Assembly: GCF_001411555.2 (NCBI RefSeq)
Contig: NC_049909.1
Span: forward strand, 2,046,001-2,110,000
DNA length: 64,000 nucleotides
Source of the DNA: Juglans regia
Taxonomy: Eukaryota > Streptophyta > Magnoliopsida > Fagales > Juglandaceae
Direction of reading: 5' to 3'
A model generated the notes under the pieces. The model ran no database searches. It was not told the DNA's origin and saw nothing but the letters and a program-made list of their open reading frames with translations. The translations under genes and the position numbers were made by a program. This document shows positions 11,528 to 23,948 of this stretch, in pieces. Positions within the stretch are counted from its first letter, which is position 1. Each line of letters begins with the position of its first letter.

Positions 11528-11550
11528 AGCAGAAGAAGAAGAAGAAGAAA
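11494..11550 (+). repeat. (GA)n followed by (GAA)n microsatellite
   Basis: About 15 GA dinucleotides are followed by GAAGAAGAA runs within the non-autonomous element, directly after three GATA(C/G)AGTCT repeats at 11460-11490. Confidence 0.9.
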
Positions 11551-12244
11551 GAGTCGAGCTACTTGCCTCACTTTCAAGAGATCAGTGAACGAACAAAAAT
11601 ATCCAGAGGCAGAATAATTTTCATAATTACAAGAGCACTCAAGGATGAAAAATTTCCCCATGCAAAAATTATCCAGCAGTAAACAATCTCAGTTAGAGAG
11701 GAATTGAAAGCAACAACCAAATTACTATGGTTTATCTCTTTCAAACTTGTTATTTTATTTTTACTAATGAATTTAATTTTTGGAAGATTTTCCCCTCAAA
11801 GCTCCTTGAGGTTCCACTAGAAACCAAGCGGTTGTACACCCCAAGAATATAATTCACTGGGAATCACCTGCGTGGCACGAAACACAGGCTGCGAAGCCCC
11901 TTTCAAGCATCACTCACCATCTTAATTTGTTGTCTTCAGAACAGACCATTCGATATTGCAGGCATCCTGTGTCCTCATCATTGACAAAGCATGATTGCCA
12001 ATAGGCATTGCTCATGTGTCACCAGCCTTCACCATACTCAAGCAAGATAACCAAGGTTTGCAATCCTCAAACTTGTGATTTGGATTATTTAAACTTACTT
12101 GTTTGGTTTTTATTTTGGTACAAGGCAAGCCCTAGCTCCCGCCATAGAGTGAGGTCGCATTTTGTCTCCCATTACAAAGAAGCAGTTGAGCTCAACTTTA
12201 ACACCAACACGGTCGAGGCCATCCTCCCACTACACTCTTGTTGT

Positions 12245-12735
12245 TGAGGTTATGCGGTCAAGGCATCCTCCTGCTACACCCCTCGCCAAAGTTATGTGAT
12301 CGAGCAACTCTCTTGCTACACTCTACTCGCCAGCATTACGCAGTCGAGCAACTCTCCTACTGTACTCCACTTACCAAGGTTATGCTGTCGAGGGACTCTC
12401 CCGCTACACCTTCTCGCTAAGGCTACACGGTCGAGAAACCCTCCCATCAAGCCACTCACCATAGTTACGCGGTTGAGCAACTCTTTCGCTACACTCCACT
12501 CGCCAAGGTTACACGGTCAAGGGACTCTTCCGCTATACCTTCTTGCCAAGGCTACATGGTCGAGAAACCCTCCCGTTACGCCGCTTGCCAAGGGTACACG
12601 GTCGAGCAACTCTCCCACTACAGTCCACTTGCTAGAGTCACGTTATGCGACTCGCTAGAGGTACGCAGTCGAGCAACTCTCCCGCTACACTCCACTCGCT
12701 AGAGTTACGTGATCGAGGCATCATCCCGCTACAAC
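12245..12735 (+). repeat. Minisatellite, about 43 bp unit, about eleven copies
   Basis: The motif (CGGTCGAG)(CAACTCTCCCGCTACA) recurs with close to 43 bp spacing from about 12257 to 12710, with a longer gap near 12650. It belongs to the internal region of the non-autonomous LTR element. Several frames stay open across it (12296-12658), but their peptides are purely repetitive and are not considered genes. Confidence 0.8.
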
Positions 12736-13449
12736 AGCCGCCAACGGGTTACCTTCGGGAATGAGCTTCTGAGCTTTACAACCACCTCATGTAGGTGTCC
12801 TTCGGGAATGAGTCGACGAGCTTAGCAATCGCCTATGATGGATCCAGGGGTCAACGGGCTCCCTGACCACTTAAGCAAGGGTTGCTACCAATAAACACCA
12901 ACAAAAAAACGAGAATACCAACAGAAATTTATATCGTGGTGCAAAAAATCCACTACTACCAACAAACAACAAATCGAGAACACCAATAAAAATTTACACC
13001 AAGAGGGCAGAAAATCCACTACTACCAACAAAAGCAAAAATGATTACAAAAATATACACAAAAAACCAATTATGGAAATAGCACTCTTCACCGACAATAA
13101 ACAACCTCTCACGGCAAACATTTACACGAAGAAACAAACTCAAAATTGAGCTCCATACTCACACCTAATGCGGTCAAGTATATCACCTAATGCGGTCAAG
13201 TACACCTCCTGCCAAAGAAGAGCTCCACGCTCATAGCTAATGCGGTCGAGTACGTCTCTCGCCTATTTCTCCAAGCTGAGCTCCTCACCGCTTAACACAA
13301 AACAAATAGAAAACCAGAGACCAAATAGCAAACTAAGGACCGAATAGGAAACCAGGGATCAATTTTCAAAATTTGTTTTGCAGATTATTGACTTGAAGAT
13401 TCTAAAGGCCTTCTTGTCCAACAAATCACCCTTAAGAATCACGGGCATC

Positions 13450-14016
13450 TATAGGGGTCAAATCACCAACCTATAATTTAGTCTTGAGATAAGGCCGAAT
13501 ATCAAGCTATGAGATAAAACCAAAAAGAGATAGGACAAGTTGACTCAAACTCCTAAAATGAAAGTGACTCAGACTTCTAAAAGGAAAATGTTTCACAAGG
13601 CAAGTTGGAGTCAATCAAGGAAATAGACCTTTATATATATGAGGGAATCCCCCACAAAAGAAGAGGACTCTTCACAAGCTCTCTACATAGAAGCTCCCTA
13701 TGTCCAAACTCCATCATAGACAACAACTCTAAAGGATTTTTCCTAAATTCCTTCATTGTATTGTGAGATATGTGAGCCATGAGAGATTGTAAAAGTACCC
13801 ATTATAGTGGATTTTGTCCCCAAACAACCCTTGGACGTAGGCATTATGCCAAACCACGTAAATTTATGTCTTTTTATATTGATTTTTATTTGTTTATTTA
13901 TTACATATTTTATGGATGAACGTAAAGAACACCGTATTGAGGCCCGAATCACCATCATCGGTCGGGGATAATTCTTTCCTCCATTCTGGCCTGTTTTGCG
14001 AATTAAGACGTTAATA
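13450..14016 (+). repeat. 3' LTR of the non-autonomous element
   Basis: Starts TATAGGGGTC (mutated TG) and ends GACGTTAATA (mutated CA). It is about 46 bp longer than the 5' LTR. Part of this is a short tandem duplication near 13555-13590 (ACTCAGACTTCTAAAAGG block), and part is an insertion near 13835-13855. The divergence between the two LTRs indicates an old insertion. Confidence 0.8.
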
Positions 14017-14021
14017 GTAAT

Positions 14022-14956
14022 ATATCTCATTATAAATGATGTATTTTACTATAACAAATACGTGTTTTCATGACAAAAAACTTTGCAACGATAATACCAT
14101 TGTTGTTAAAATGATCCCTTTTACAATAACATCAGAGATATCATTTGAATTGGCTGTATTTACAATGAGACTATTGTCATGACAATTTCTTGTTCAACTT
14201 CTCAAATCCAATACATATTACAATGGAAGCTATTGATTCCAACGATAAAAATATCTAACTGCAATGAATCAACTCGTTGCAAATACCTAATTTTACTTTG
14301 CAACCATCTAATTTCGTTGCAAATAAATTGAGATATTTGCCATGAGATTTTCTCCTTCAAATAGCATTTGTAATTGCAGCAACCATAGCCATCGATTATG
14401 TTCATTGCAAATATTAACCCCTTTCACCAACAAACTATTCTCCTTACAATGTTGGTGTTTGTTAGAAAATAATTTCCGATGTAAATATTGTTACATTTTC
14501 CAACCAACTATAATAAAATCTACTTCAAGTAGCCATTATTTCTTTGTATTACGAACAGAAGATTTTTCAATGCAAATTCGATTACATTTTTTAACCTATT
14601 ACACAAATGACTCATGGTATTAGTCCAGACCTAACATAGGACGAGGCATCCATTCGAAACACTCTACCATCTCTAAGTACGAAATTGAGATGGTAGAAAG
14701 ATATCCATTCAAGTGTAAATCGATTTTTGGCGTATAGTAGTCCGGACTAGAGATGGTATGCAGAAATATTGTTTGTGACCCTCTGACCTTTCTTCGTCCA
14801 GACTTGATATGGGGTGTCCATTAGATCCTCTTTGGCATTTCCTAGATTGGACTAAATATGTACTAAAACTCTGTCTGATGAACTCAAACCCTTTTAGTTT
14901 GAACTTTAGACCATACGGTAGTATCATAATTTTTTCCTTATACTAAACTTTAATAT
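14022..14956. other. Interval without recognisable gene, interrupted host of two LTR insertions
   Basis: A+T-rich sequence with recurring TTGCAA/TTACAATG words. Similar composition resumes at 19283-19450 after the solo LTR, suggesting an older non-coding repeat broken by the insertion. The short frames here show no domain. Confidence 0.5.
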
Positions 14957-15889
14957 TGTGACGTTTCCAGATTCCGCTTGGGATCGAACGAACATATGAA
15001 GTATCGGGACATGCAACACAAGGTTGCATGTCCCCGTTCATGATAATTCAAGATTCAATGCGCCAAGCATGTATCTAACAATATACAATATTCGCAGCAG
15101 ATAATATTCTTTCCTGATTAATACTATGCACCAAACTAAAGATATCCCAAATACTTAAAAACATAATCCATACATATTGAAATGCTAAACATCCATAATT
15201 ACAGTACGTGTCTCAAAGGACTGCAATCTCAAAGGTATGGGAGACAGAGCTCCATCATTACATCACCAAAACATAATCATTGGGCTAGTTCATCGAGCAA
15301 CTCGCGTAACTGAACTAACGATGCCATAATGTTATTTACAAATCTAATCATGGAGGCCACGAGTGTCGTCGCTGCCTAATCGACCTCTTTCAATCAGCCA
15401 GGTTCCACTCCAGATCCTGACATATAGCCTACCAATTAGGGGGGAGTGGTAATTAGGACTACCATAGTGAGATTTGAGTACAAATTTTAGCAAGTTAACA
15501 GGAAACTTAACATACAATATACAAATGCATGCATGACAGTAAAGGCATGAATGCATAATCATAATCATAAACAAGAATGGCATAACTTGACTTGTAACAT
15601 GGAATGAGCTGACATGACTTAAACTGAACATGGACTGAAATTGACATGAAATGAACTGGAACTTGAACTGAAACATGAACTTGACATGACATGAATTGAA
15701 TTGATCGTAAAACAAAATGAGCATGAACGTGAAATACATGAATTTGGAACTGACTGAAATAGCGTGACATGAAACGAATCGTGATATAACATGAATTGAA
15801 ACTGAACGTGAAACTAAAATGAATTTTGAAAATCAAAAATGATTTTGCAAGTTGTTTCATCAGGAATAATGAACAATTAGAATGATTCT

Positions 15890-16140
15890 ACCCAATATAT
15901 TCTGTCAGAGGTACTTAGACAATCAAAATGATTTCACCATGAGTATTTTACATGAGATAAACTAACAATCAGAATTATTATGTTAGGAGTACCTAGTAAT
16001 ATTTTGACAATCAAAATGATTACATCAAGAATATTTAAGTAGATGTATTCTAATAATCATAATGATTACGCTAGAAGTACCTCACGTGAATTATAAATGA
16101 AGATACTCAGACAATCATAGTGATTACATCATGGGTATCC
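15890..16140 (-). repeat. Imperfect tandem repeat, about 55-60 bp unit
   Basis: The motif ACAATCAAAATGATT(A/T)CA followed by a TAGAAGTACCT or GAGTATTT block recurs about five times. It is part of the solo LTR. Confidence 0.6.
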
Positions 16141-16199
16141 CAGACATGACTGACTGAGAGAATGATGTTTGCGAGATACACTTTGAACTTGAGACAAAA

Positions 16200-16600
16200 C
16201 GTGACATGAAACAAAAGGACAGATAACCTGACGTAACGTAACGTGACATGTACATGAGATGTATGACATAACATAACATGAAATAGACAAACAATATGTA
16301 ACATGGAATAACCTGTAACAGACAAACAATATGTAACATGACATAACATGTAACAAACAAATATTACGTGACATGGCATAACGTGTAACAAACAAACCAT
16401 TACATGATATGACATAACATATAATAAAAAAACCATTACGTGACATGGCATAACATGTAACAAATAATATTACGTGACATAGCATAACGTGTAACATATA
16501 ACATTTCATCACATGGCATAATGTGTAACAGATAACATTACGTGACAGATAAATATTCCATGACAACATATAATGTGTAACAGTCGTACATGTAGTGACA
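16200..16600 (-). repeat. Imperfect tandem repeat, about 40-46 bp unit
   Basis: Variants of ATTACGTGACATGGCATAAC followed by GTGTAACAAACAAAC recur about eight times. Three minus-strand frames stay open across it and give Cys/His/Val-rich repetitive peptides, which I do not regard as genes. It lies inside the solo LTR. Confidence 0.75.
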
Positions 16601-19282
16601 TAGAAGAGCATGGTATAGAGGGTAGTATAAGTACATAAACACTAGTTCCCTTACCCATCACACATACATAGTAATTTGACAGTAAGTTAGAAGCTAACTT
16701 ACAGTGATTGTCGCATTTACAGGAAAAAAAGTACGAAACACGAGAAACTGCAAGTAGAGATTCTAAATGTTAGAAACTTTATTACTAATAACTTACTAAC
16801 ATGAAAAATGCTAACTTAGAGTAAAATTATAATTTTACCTCTAACTTAAGAATTTCACACCCTAACTCCGAAAATACCACAATTTACATTTCTCATGTAA
16901 ATTTTATCCAAAACAATACAAAGGTCATATCTCTTGATTTTGTTGCAATTTCATCCAACTTCAAAACCTATACTCAAACAGAAATATTACAACAAAGATC
17001 CTCATATCCTAAGCCTAAAAACATGTTTAAAACATCCAACAATATCTACCACACAAAACAAAAAAGTTTTTAAGCAAAAAGATTCAAGCTAAAGCCTTTG
17101 ACTCTTTTCAAAATAAATCTCCAAGAATTCCAAAAGTTGAAAAACTTTCTTCTAACATGTTCATAATATACTCTTAAGAACTAATATGCTTTGAATCAAC
17201 ATATAAAAGTCACAAAAAATCACTAAACCTCACTTGAAGTACTCGGCTCTAACACTTAGACAAAAACATAATTTTTTCCCAACTTTGATTTGATCAAACA
17301 CTTGATCCGAAACATACCTTGATAAAAAAAACCTCAAACAAACAACATCATATGGCTCAAAAATATTTCTTAAAGTAGATCCAATCATTAAACTTAAAAT
17401 CACATGGCTAAAAATAAACCAAAACATGGATCTAGATGAAATCATCAGACGTTTAACCCAACTGAGTATTCTCCTGCATAAAAATCATATCTTCACAAAC
17501 TAATACCTCAAATCTTCAAAACAACATCCTAACATGTAGATCAAATTCTTAGGATCATCAAATAAAAATATCAAAGTAATTGGAGTAACATTAAACCACA
17601 AAAGGTCCAAGCTTTCATAAAACAAAAACTGTTTTACTTCTTCCAGTTTCTAACTTTCTAGATCTAAGAAAATATTTCTTCAAAAGCTTATAACATGCAA
17701 CAAATCCTTAACAAACATTCACATAAACATGTAAACTACACTCAATAAAAATTTCAAACCAAGATCTAGCCATTTGCTTTGTCAAAAACTCCACAATATA
17801 ACATATTATCCAATTTATCACCTAGAATGACCTTTCCATGGTTAAAATAACTTTTGACAGATCAAAAGACCATGAAATCAAACACAGAAGGTACCAAAAG
17901 AAACTAGACTCAAAGGGAAGCTTTGTGAGATAATACTTACAAACGCTTCAAAAATTGTAAGGAAGAAAGCTCAGAAAACTTCCCAAGAGAAAATTCTAAG
18001 TGTTCTCTCCAAGAACGTGAGTGAAAGAGATGAAATGAGTGTGGAAATGGCCTGCACGCCTTTTACACATTCTGAAGATTGAAGTGAGGCCTTGAGTGAG
18101 ACTTGAGTGATGGAAGTCTTGGCCAAAACAAGGGGCAAGCTGACCATGGTATGGGCTACCTTGAGGTGTCGTGTAGGTGGTTGTGGTGAGGTGGCCTCTA
18201 CTTTCCCATCAAGGACTATTTGAGGGCTGTCTTGAGCAGTGGTGGTCAGCCTTGGGTGGGTGGATACTTCCTCAAGAAGCTTTGACAAGGTGGCCAAAAT
18301 TTGTGGGCTTAATGGGCCTTAACTGAATGGGCTTCATTTTGAGATTTTAAGAGGGTTTCGTTACGGTTTAAGATGTTATTAAGCCCAAATCCAATTTTTC
18401 TTGGCACAATAAAATTTTCAAGGTTGAAAGGATTGAAAAATAATGTCATAACATGAATTTGAAGGATTAATAACATGTGTAAGTGATTTAATCAAGTGAT
18501 TAAACACAATGCTAGAAATCATATCCATTTAGGGTTTGTGGTAACCGTTTAGGGTTTCGGTTTCCTCCAAACTTTTGGGGCTTCAATTGGATTCCAAGTA
18601 TTTAGGATTTCACTAGGGTTGAAACCCTATTTGGTTTGGCACAATTTGGATTGTTGAATCGAATAGGGTTTTGCTTAGGTGGCATGATCTTAGATCTTGA
18701 TTCCTTTCACATTTCCATCTGATGGTTCCTCTTTGTGTCAAGTGTACAATACTATTCATCAAGTGTAGTTAAGATATTTCCAAGTGTCCAAATAAATCTT
18801 CTCTAGCCTAATTTGGACATTCCACACTGTGATTTTGAAAATACTTCACTTGATGCTATTATCAAGGTTACTATTCACTTCTAGAAAAGTAAAAATAAAC
18901 TTTATACTGTAAAATTCTAAATAATCATAATAACCTAATAGTGTAAATATTTTATCAAATTTTGGTTCCAAAGTGCCTCGAAATAATCAAAACGTGTTTT
19001 CAAACAAGTGTTTTGTCTGAAATCTAAAAATGGATTTATTGCGCCATAAAATCCTAAATATTCATTCAAGTGTAATGGCGTAGAACGTGTCTCATTCTAA
19101 CTCTCCAAATTATCTCAAATAAATAAAATCGTGTTTCTGACACTATAGTGAGTGGTAACACTAACTATGCTGACAGGCAAAAACCTATGCAATTGGTCGA
19201 TTCATGAAAACTTACGGAGTTTTCACGAGATTCCTAAATCCTATAGAAATTCCACCATTGAATTGTGGGCTGTTACAAATAT

Positions 19283-20390
19283 TGACTACTGTACTTCCTT
19301 GCAAATGTTATGACATTACCAACGATATCATATTTCCTTGCAACTACATTTATTAACAACATATGTACTTTCCTTGTGAAGGTTATGATATTAACAATGA
19401 AAATGTTTTCCTTGCAGTTGGAAGTGCCTCTAATTTACAGTTGTAAAAGGAGATATTTTCTAGGATCGACTAGCACATTCTTCTTTTCTCCTCTCCCCTC
19501 TCCTGTTTCCACTTCAAACCCAGCTTTATATTACTCTCCCGCTCACGTCGTCGAGCCCACGAAATCTTCATTGACTGGCTTGCCTTGTTCTTTCCTCTTT
19601 CGCTCCCCTGCTTTTATTTCAAACTAAGTTCATTTTTCTCTTCCCCCTTCTCTTGCTCAGACCCTACCCCAGTTGCCTCCCTCATTTTGCAGTCTATTGT
19701 AGTTATGCCAGTCACCAATTACATGGAACCACCCCCACCAACACACCTGCTCATTCCATTTGACAGACTCCTCCACTTCTTGCATTTTTAGTTTGTGACT
19801 CAAGTCATTAAACAAGATAATGCTCCCATTGGCGCCACCTCGAGTATACTTCCTCTCTCTCCACTATTATTTAGACATTTTGACTACCTAAAACCCATGA
19901 ATCTCCCTCTCCCATTTTAATGCCCTAACTCATTTGAAATTCTTATTCTTAACTTCAGATTTAAAACCTATATGATTTTGTTGGGTTGGTCATGGTTATG
20001 TATCGAACAAATATGCAGTTAGACTCATGGTGTTTGATTCAGGATATTGATTTCAATATATATGCGTTGAAAATCAGTACTTTGTGCAGGAGCGATACTT
20101 AAGTTAAGAAGGAATTGTGGAAACGTCGGTTTCTATATATTTGAATTCTTGGATTATTGTGTTTATTATTATGGTGTATGTTGAGCTTGGTTGAGATAGT
20201 TATTTTTAATTAAAAAGTTTGTTGTGTAGAATATTCTAAACCTTTTTGGAAAGTTTTTGTGTTGTGATAAAATTAAACTGTGATTTTGATGAATGATTTG
20301 GTTTAAGTCGATTCAACCGATTCAAATTGAATTGGTAAGAAGCTGAATCGATTTAAGTGAACATTTTAAATCATTCACTAAAACGCTTTG
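19283..20390. other. Interval without recognisable gene
   Basis: Pyrimidine-rich at 19480-19700 (TCTCCTCTCCCCTC-like), otherwise A+T-rich. Frames at 19310-19627 and 19585-19791 have no recognisable domain. Confidence 0.5.
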
Positions 20391-20700
20391 TTATGAACGC
20401 ACTAGGTAGAACTCATCCTTGAAGATCGGCTTACAAGGGAAGGGTGTCTAGAGACTTATAAACCACCAACCAGTCCCATACTTAGTCGATGTGGGATCGT
20501 AACAACCACCACACTCTGCAGCCAATGTCCACAGCAGTCCCAGCGCTCACTCGGGCTGGTTATGCGCTAGGTCTTTTCTAGCTCTAGACGAACACTATCA
20601 TGCCGGCATCACCTCCCGTGCCACACGATTGCAACCTCACAAACATGGACTGCATACGTGGGGTGACTCTGATACCATTTGTTATGATCCCACATTGAGA
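20391..20700. repeat. Dispersed repeat with TGTTATGATCCCACATTG motifs
   Basis: The segment 20391-20506 starts TGTTATGAACG and ends GATGTGGGATCGTAACA, a loose inverted pair. A further TGTTATGATCCCACATTG lies at 20680. The same termini bound the hairpin MITE at 22465-22653. The text between (CAGTCCCATACTTAGTCGA, GACTCTGATACCATTTG) is familiar from many plant non-coding repeats. Class not determined. Confidence 0.45.
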
Positions 20701-22464
20701 CCAATTATAGCTGATTTTAGATCTTTTGAATCGATTCCAACCGATTCAAAACTATATTTATTTTTAAGTTGTCTAACAACTGAGTTTTTTCTTTTAATTT
20801 CTTGTACAAAAATATGATAGACCTAAACATATATTAGTTTTTTCATCATTGTACTCAAACAGAATAACATAAAAATTGAAAGATAAAACATGTAGTTCTT
20901 TATTTTTTTTAGTTGAACAAAAAATTAAGGAGATGAATGAGTAGTTTTTATTAAACTTTTGGTTATGCATAAAATACTACATTTTTCACGTGTTTATAAC
21001 TTAATGGTCTTTATCTTTTTCGCATATAAGGCAAAAAAATGCTGACAATTGAGATTAAATACATAAATCATAGTTATTGAAACTATTTAGATTCATATCA
21101 TATTTTTATCCAAACTAGTAAATGAATTTATATTTTATACTTTTTTATACATGATATAAAATGTTTGAATTTTATCAAATATCAATTTTGATATATTTTT
21201 TTTATCAACATTGAAATATCTGATTCAAAATTGTCATAAAACACCTTACTCCGATTTTTTGAGGCTTGGGTATGAGGAAGCTGTGACTGGAAGAAAAACA
21301 TTTGAGTTCTATTAGCAACAATTGAAAATTGTTTATCTTTTCATAATATAAGGTTAAAAGTAGCAATGTACTTCTTGCTATGAGGGTTTTTCATTTCTTT
21401 TGAAGTGATCATGGAAATTGGTTTCAATTTTAATTTGGGGTTTTTTTTTTTTTTATATATTATTATTGACGATTTGCTTTAAGTAGGTTGGTGAAGTAGT
21501 TGTATTTATTAAGGGTGGAGAAACAAGTGAACCTATCTGAGTTTTGAAGCATGTTAACTGCTCCCTCAAGTGCTAATTGTCCATATCACCGAAAGAGTAG
21601 TGTGAATTTAATTAGTGCTAAACAAACTCTTAACGTAATCCAGACCATTATTTACTTCAATAAACTCAATCTTTGAATTTTGTAAGGAATTGAATTGATT
21701 TCTCTCTTTTGGCAAGCTATTCTATCCACCCAAAACCGAGAGAGGAGCATAGACAAAAACAATAGAGTATGCTTATTGAACCGATGGATGATTGATGGTT
21801 TTGACCCCTTTTTTTTTAATTTTTAATTTTTTTCTTAGTGATTAAGAAAATGAATATTATTGAATTTATGTATTTATGTATTTTTTTATAAAAAAAAATA
21901 TTAAAACATATTAAAAAAATATTTGAAAGAAAAAAAAAATAGACAAAATTGAAATTACATTGTATCGGTTGGACCATCGGTTCAGTAGCATCATCCAAAA
22001 CAATATTGTAAGCAAACCAATATAACATTGTTCCCAAGTCGCACCCGTAATAGCATTTAAAGAGACTAAAATGTCACTCATGTCTGAGAAAAGCATAGCA
22101 TATCATGTTAACATTATGCATGTCATGATGCCTTGTGGAGCCCATTTGGGCCCAATAATAATAATACATGGAAGGTACCTGCACCAACCTCAATATTCAG
22201 CAAAAGAACTCGGGCCCATGCACACATGCACCCTTTGAAAGTACTCGACCAGCACAAGAGAATTTGAGGATTATGTTGCTTGTGCACCCACACACCAATG
22301 GTTACTGTGAGGACTCAGATTTTAGATGGCTTGGTAGAGGAGTATTTGGTAGATAAAATCCTCTCAAAAGACATGGTACTGCACCCTAAGGTCTCTAATG
22401 AAGAATAGTTGGGGATTTCTCTTCATGCAATCACTGGCCCACCTATGCAGAATAATAATAATAA
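20701..22464. other. A+T-rich interval without recognisable gene
   Basis: Long A and T runs, for example near 21433-21460 and 21810-21940. Minus-strand frames at 21816-22096 are low-complexity Phe/Ile-rich and are not considered genes. Confidence 0.6.
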
Positions 22465-22653
22465 TGTTATGGTCCCACATTGGTTAGGAGTTAAGTGGTA
22501 TGTGTGCATGTAAGCTTAGGGGCACCTCCACCTAGCAAGCCGGGTTTTCTAAGATGTGAATCCTTGGGCCATATATGGACTGTGTATGCGGAGGTGCCCC
22601 TAAGCTTATATGCACACATACCATTTGACCCTAACCAATGTGGGATGATAACA
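22465..22653. mobile_element. Hairpin MITE inside an (ATA)n tract
   Basis: Terminal inverted repeats of about 65 bp: the left arm starts TGTTATGGTCCCACATTGG and the right arm ends CCAATGTGGGATGATAACA. Total length is 189 bp. AATAATAATAAT lies on both sides, so the target was a trinucleotide repeat and the duplication cannot be sized. The frame at 22495-22680 is a shadow of the hairpin. Confidence 0.8.
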
Positions 22654-22689
22654 TATAATAATAATAAAATAAAAAACTAGGAGTTATTG

Positions 22690-23150
22690 GACAACAAATT
22701 GGCAATGATAGTTAATGGGGTACAACTCTCTTGCCAATGTTATTGTGAGGCTATCACATTTATCAGTGTCACACAAGGTTGTTGTGATGTAGTTTTAGGG
22801 GTCAGCTGGCTTTAAGACATTAGGTACCATCCTATGCTATGGGACTTCATTAACATGAACACGACTTTCTTTTGTAGACCATAAGGAGACTCTGTTGCGA
22901 GGCCTCTCTCAAAAAGTGGCTGATTATAGCCTATCACAAACATTTCTAGAACTGAGCATATAGGCCTTTTTGTCCAATTAATTGATCCTAAAATCCAAAC
23001 TTAGAACAACATATTGCCCAAACCTTATATTTTGGATGAACTTAAGGATGTATTCTCTAAACTAAAATGACTTCCAAACCCTAGGCACCATGACCATATA
23101 ATCCCTCCCTATCTATGCCCTTATTTCCATTAAGGAATAAATAGAGAAGC
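22690..23150 (+). pseudogene. Ty3/gypsy pol fragment (protease end to RT start)
   Basis: Plus-strand frames with stops read a CDVVLGVSWL ... WDF pattern near 22790-22850, matching the DMVLGVQWL...WDF end of gypsy protease. Further on, DELKDVFSKLK at about 23035-23065 matches the ELLxEFxDVF lead-in to RT. No open frame survives, and the flanks were not resolved. This is a short dead fragment, probably of a chromovirus-type element. Confidence 0.6.
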
Positions 23151-23768
23151 TACGTGGGAATCTGAGAGGCACTCAAGGGTTGAAACCCTCATTCATCTGC
23201 ATATGAAGTACTTGTACACTAGTGGTATCAACTCAAAACTGAAGGTCTTATATGATTGGACAGAGGTTTTAGGTTTGTACTAACTGGGCCATACTGCCCT
23301 AATTGGGCCATTGGTCCTCCATATAGCCCATTTGTGACTTTTAAAAGCATATTTTCTTGTTTTAAAGTCCATTTTATATAGGTTTTTAAAGCCATTTTAA
23401 AACTAAATAGACTTTCAAACTAAAGTACTACTACAAATTAATCAAAATAGAACAAAACTATTACAAATTAATCTAAATAAAGTTTAAAACTAAAACAATT
23501 AAAAATATCAAAATTTCCAAATGTTCAAGCCAACTACACAAATTTGTTAATAACAAAACCAACTCCCTCCCATAGCCATGAGTAGAGTAATGACACCTCC
23601 AAAAGTAAAAAACTTGAAAAACAAGATAAAAGAAAAACATATGAATGATATCTAAAAATAAACAAACTTGAATTAAGAAAAACACGTAAGAACATGAATT
23701 GACATATTAATTTTGTTCAACGTATTGCGGTGGCCGTAGTAGATCGAGTATTTTTTCCCCAAAGACAT

Positions 23769-23948
23769 CACTACAAAGTAAAATAAACTTTCCCTCTTTA
23801 ATCTTCTTCATCCTTCTCTCATAGCTTTCATATAGAAGTGAACAAATGTGCAGCGACTTACAAAACGACCGAAAAACACAAATGCGGAGATTTTAGGTAC
23901 TTTTTGCGACGAAACTGGGCACTGAAAAATACTATTTTTCTTGTAGTG
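23769..23948. mobile_element. Possible CACTA-type miniature element
   Basis: Starts CACTACAAAGTAAAA and ends TTTTTCTTGTAGTG, i.e. CACTA termini in inverted orientation. A 3 bp target duplication is not evident. Internal sequence is non-coding. Confidence 0.45.

Larger units (their letters stand above)
9571..14016 (+). mobile_element. Complete non-autonomous LTR retrotransposon with GTAAT target duplication
   Basis: Two direct LTRs (9571-10091 and 13450-14016) enclose 3.36 kb with no gag or pol. The flanks carry identical GTAAT (9566-9570 and 14017-14021). The internal region has a primer-binding-site-like sequence directly after the 5' LTR, then two minisatellites and short repeats. A second, shorter, opposite-strand member lies at 42151-44480. 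It must rely on enzymes of an autonomous relative. The structure matches large non-autonomous LTR elements (LARD-like); the parent lineage is unknown, possibly Ty3/gypsy from the PBS type. Confidence 0.85.
14957..19277 (-). mobile_element. 4.3 kb solo LTR-like unit with AATAT target duplication
   Basis: On the plus strand it starts TGTGACGTTTCC and ends GGGCTGTTACA. The flanks carry identical AATAT (14952-14956 and 19278-19282). On the minus strand it begins TGTAACAGCCCAC, a start common to plant Ty3/gypsy LTRs. I see no second copy of either end inside it and no gag/pol, so a solo LTR of unusual length fits best. It contains tandem repeats at 15900-16600. Fragments of the same family lie in opposite orientation at 26480-27960. 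Frames inside (15344-16611, 17971-18297) are repetitive or domainless. Confidence 0.75.

Noticed and set aside
12008..12658. Plus-strand open frames of 60-120 codons
   Set aside because: They follow the 43 bp minisatellite of a non-autonomous LTR element; peptides repeat with the unit and have no domain.
16107..16611. Three overlapping minus-strand open frames of 78-160 codons rich in Cys, His, Met and Val
   Set aside because: They arise from the tandem repeat inside the solo LTR; all frames stay open together and give repetitive peptides.
15500..16740. Possible CRISPR-like or regulatory repeat array
   Set aside because: The repeats are imperfect, directly adjoining and within a eukaryotic LTR; no spacer pattern or associated genes.
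20629..20700. Possible 5S rRNA-bearing TRIM (Cassandra-like) because of a GGGGTGACTCTGATACC run
   Set aside because: The remaining 5S internal control sequences are absent; only a short resemblance.
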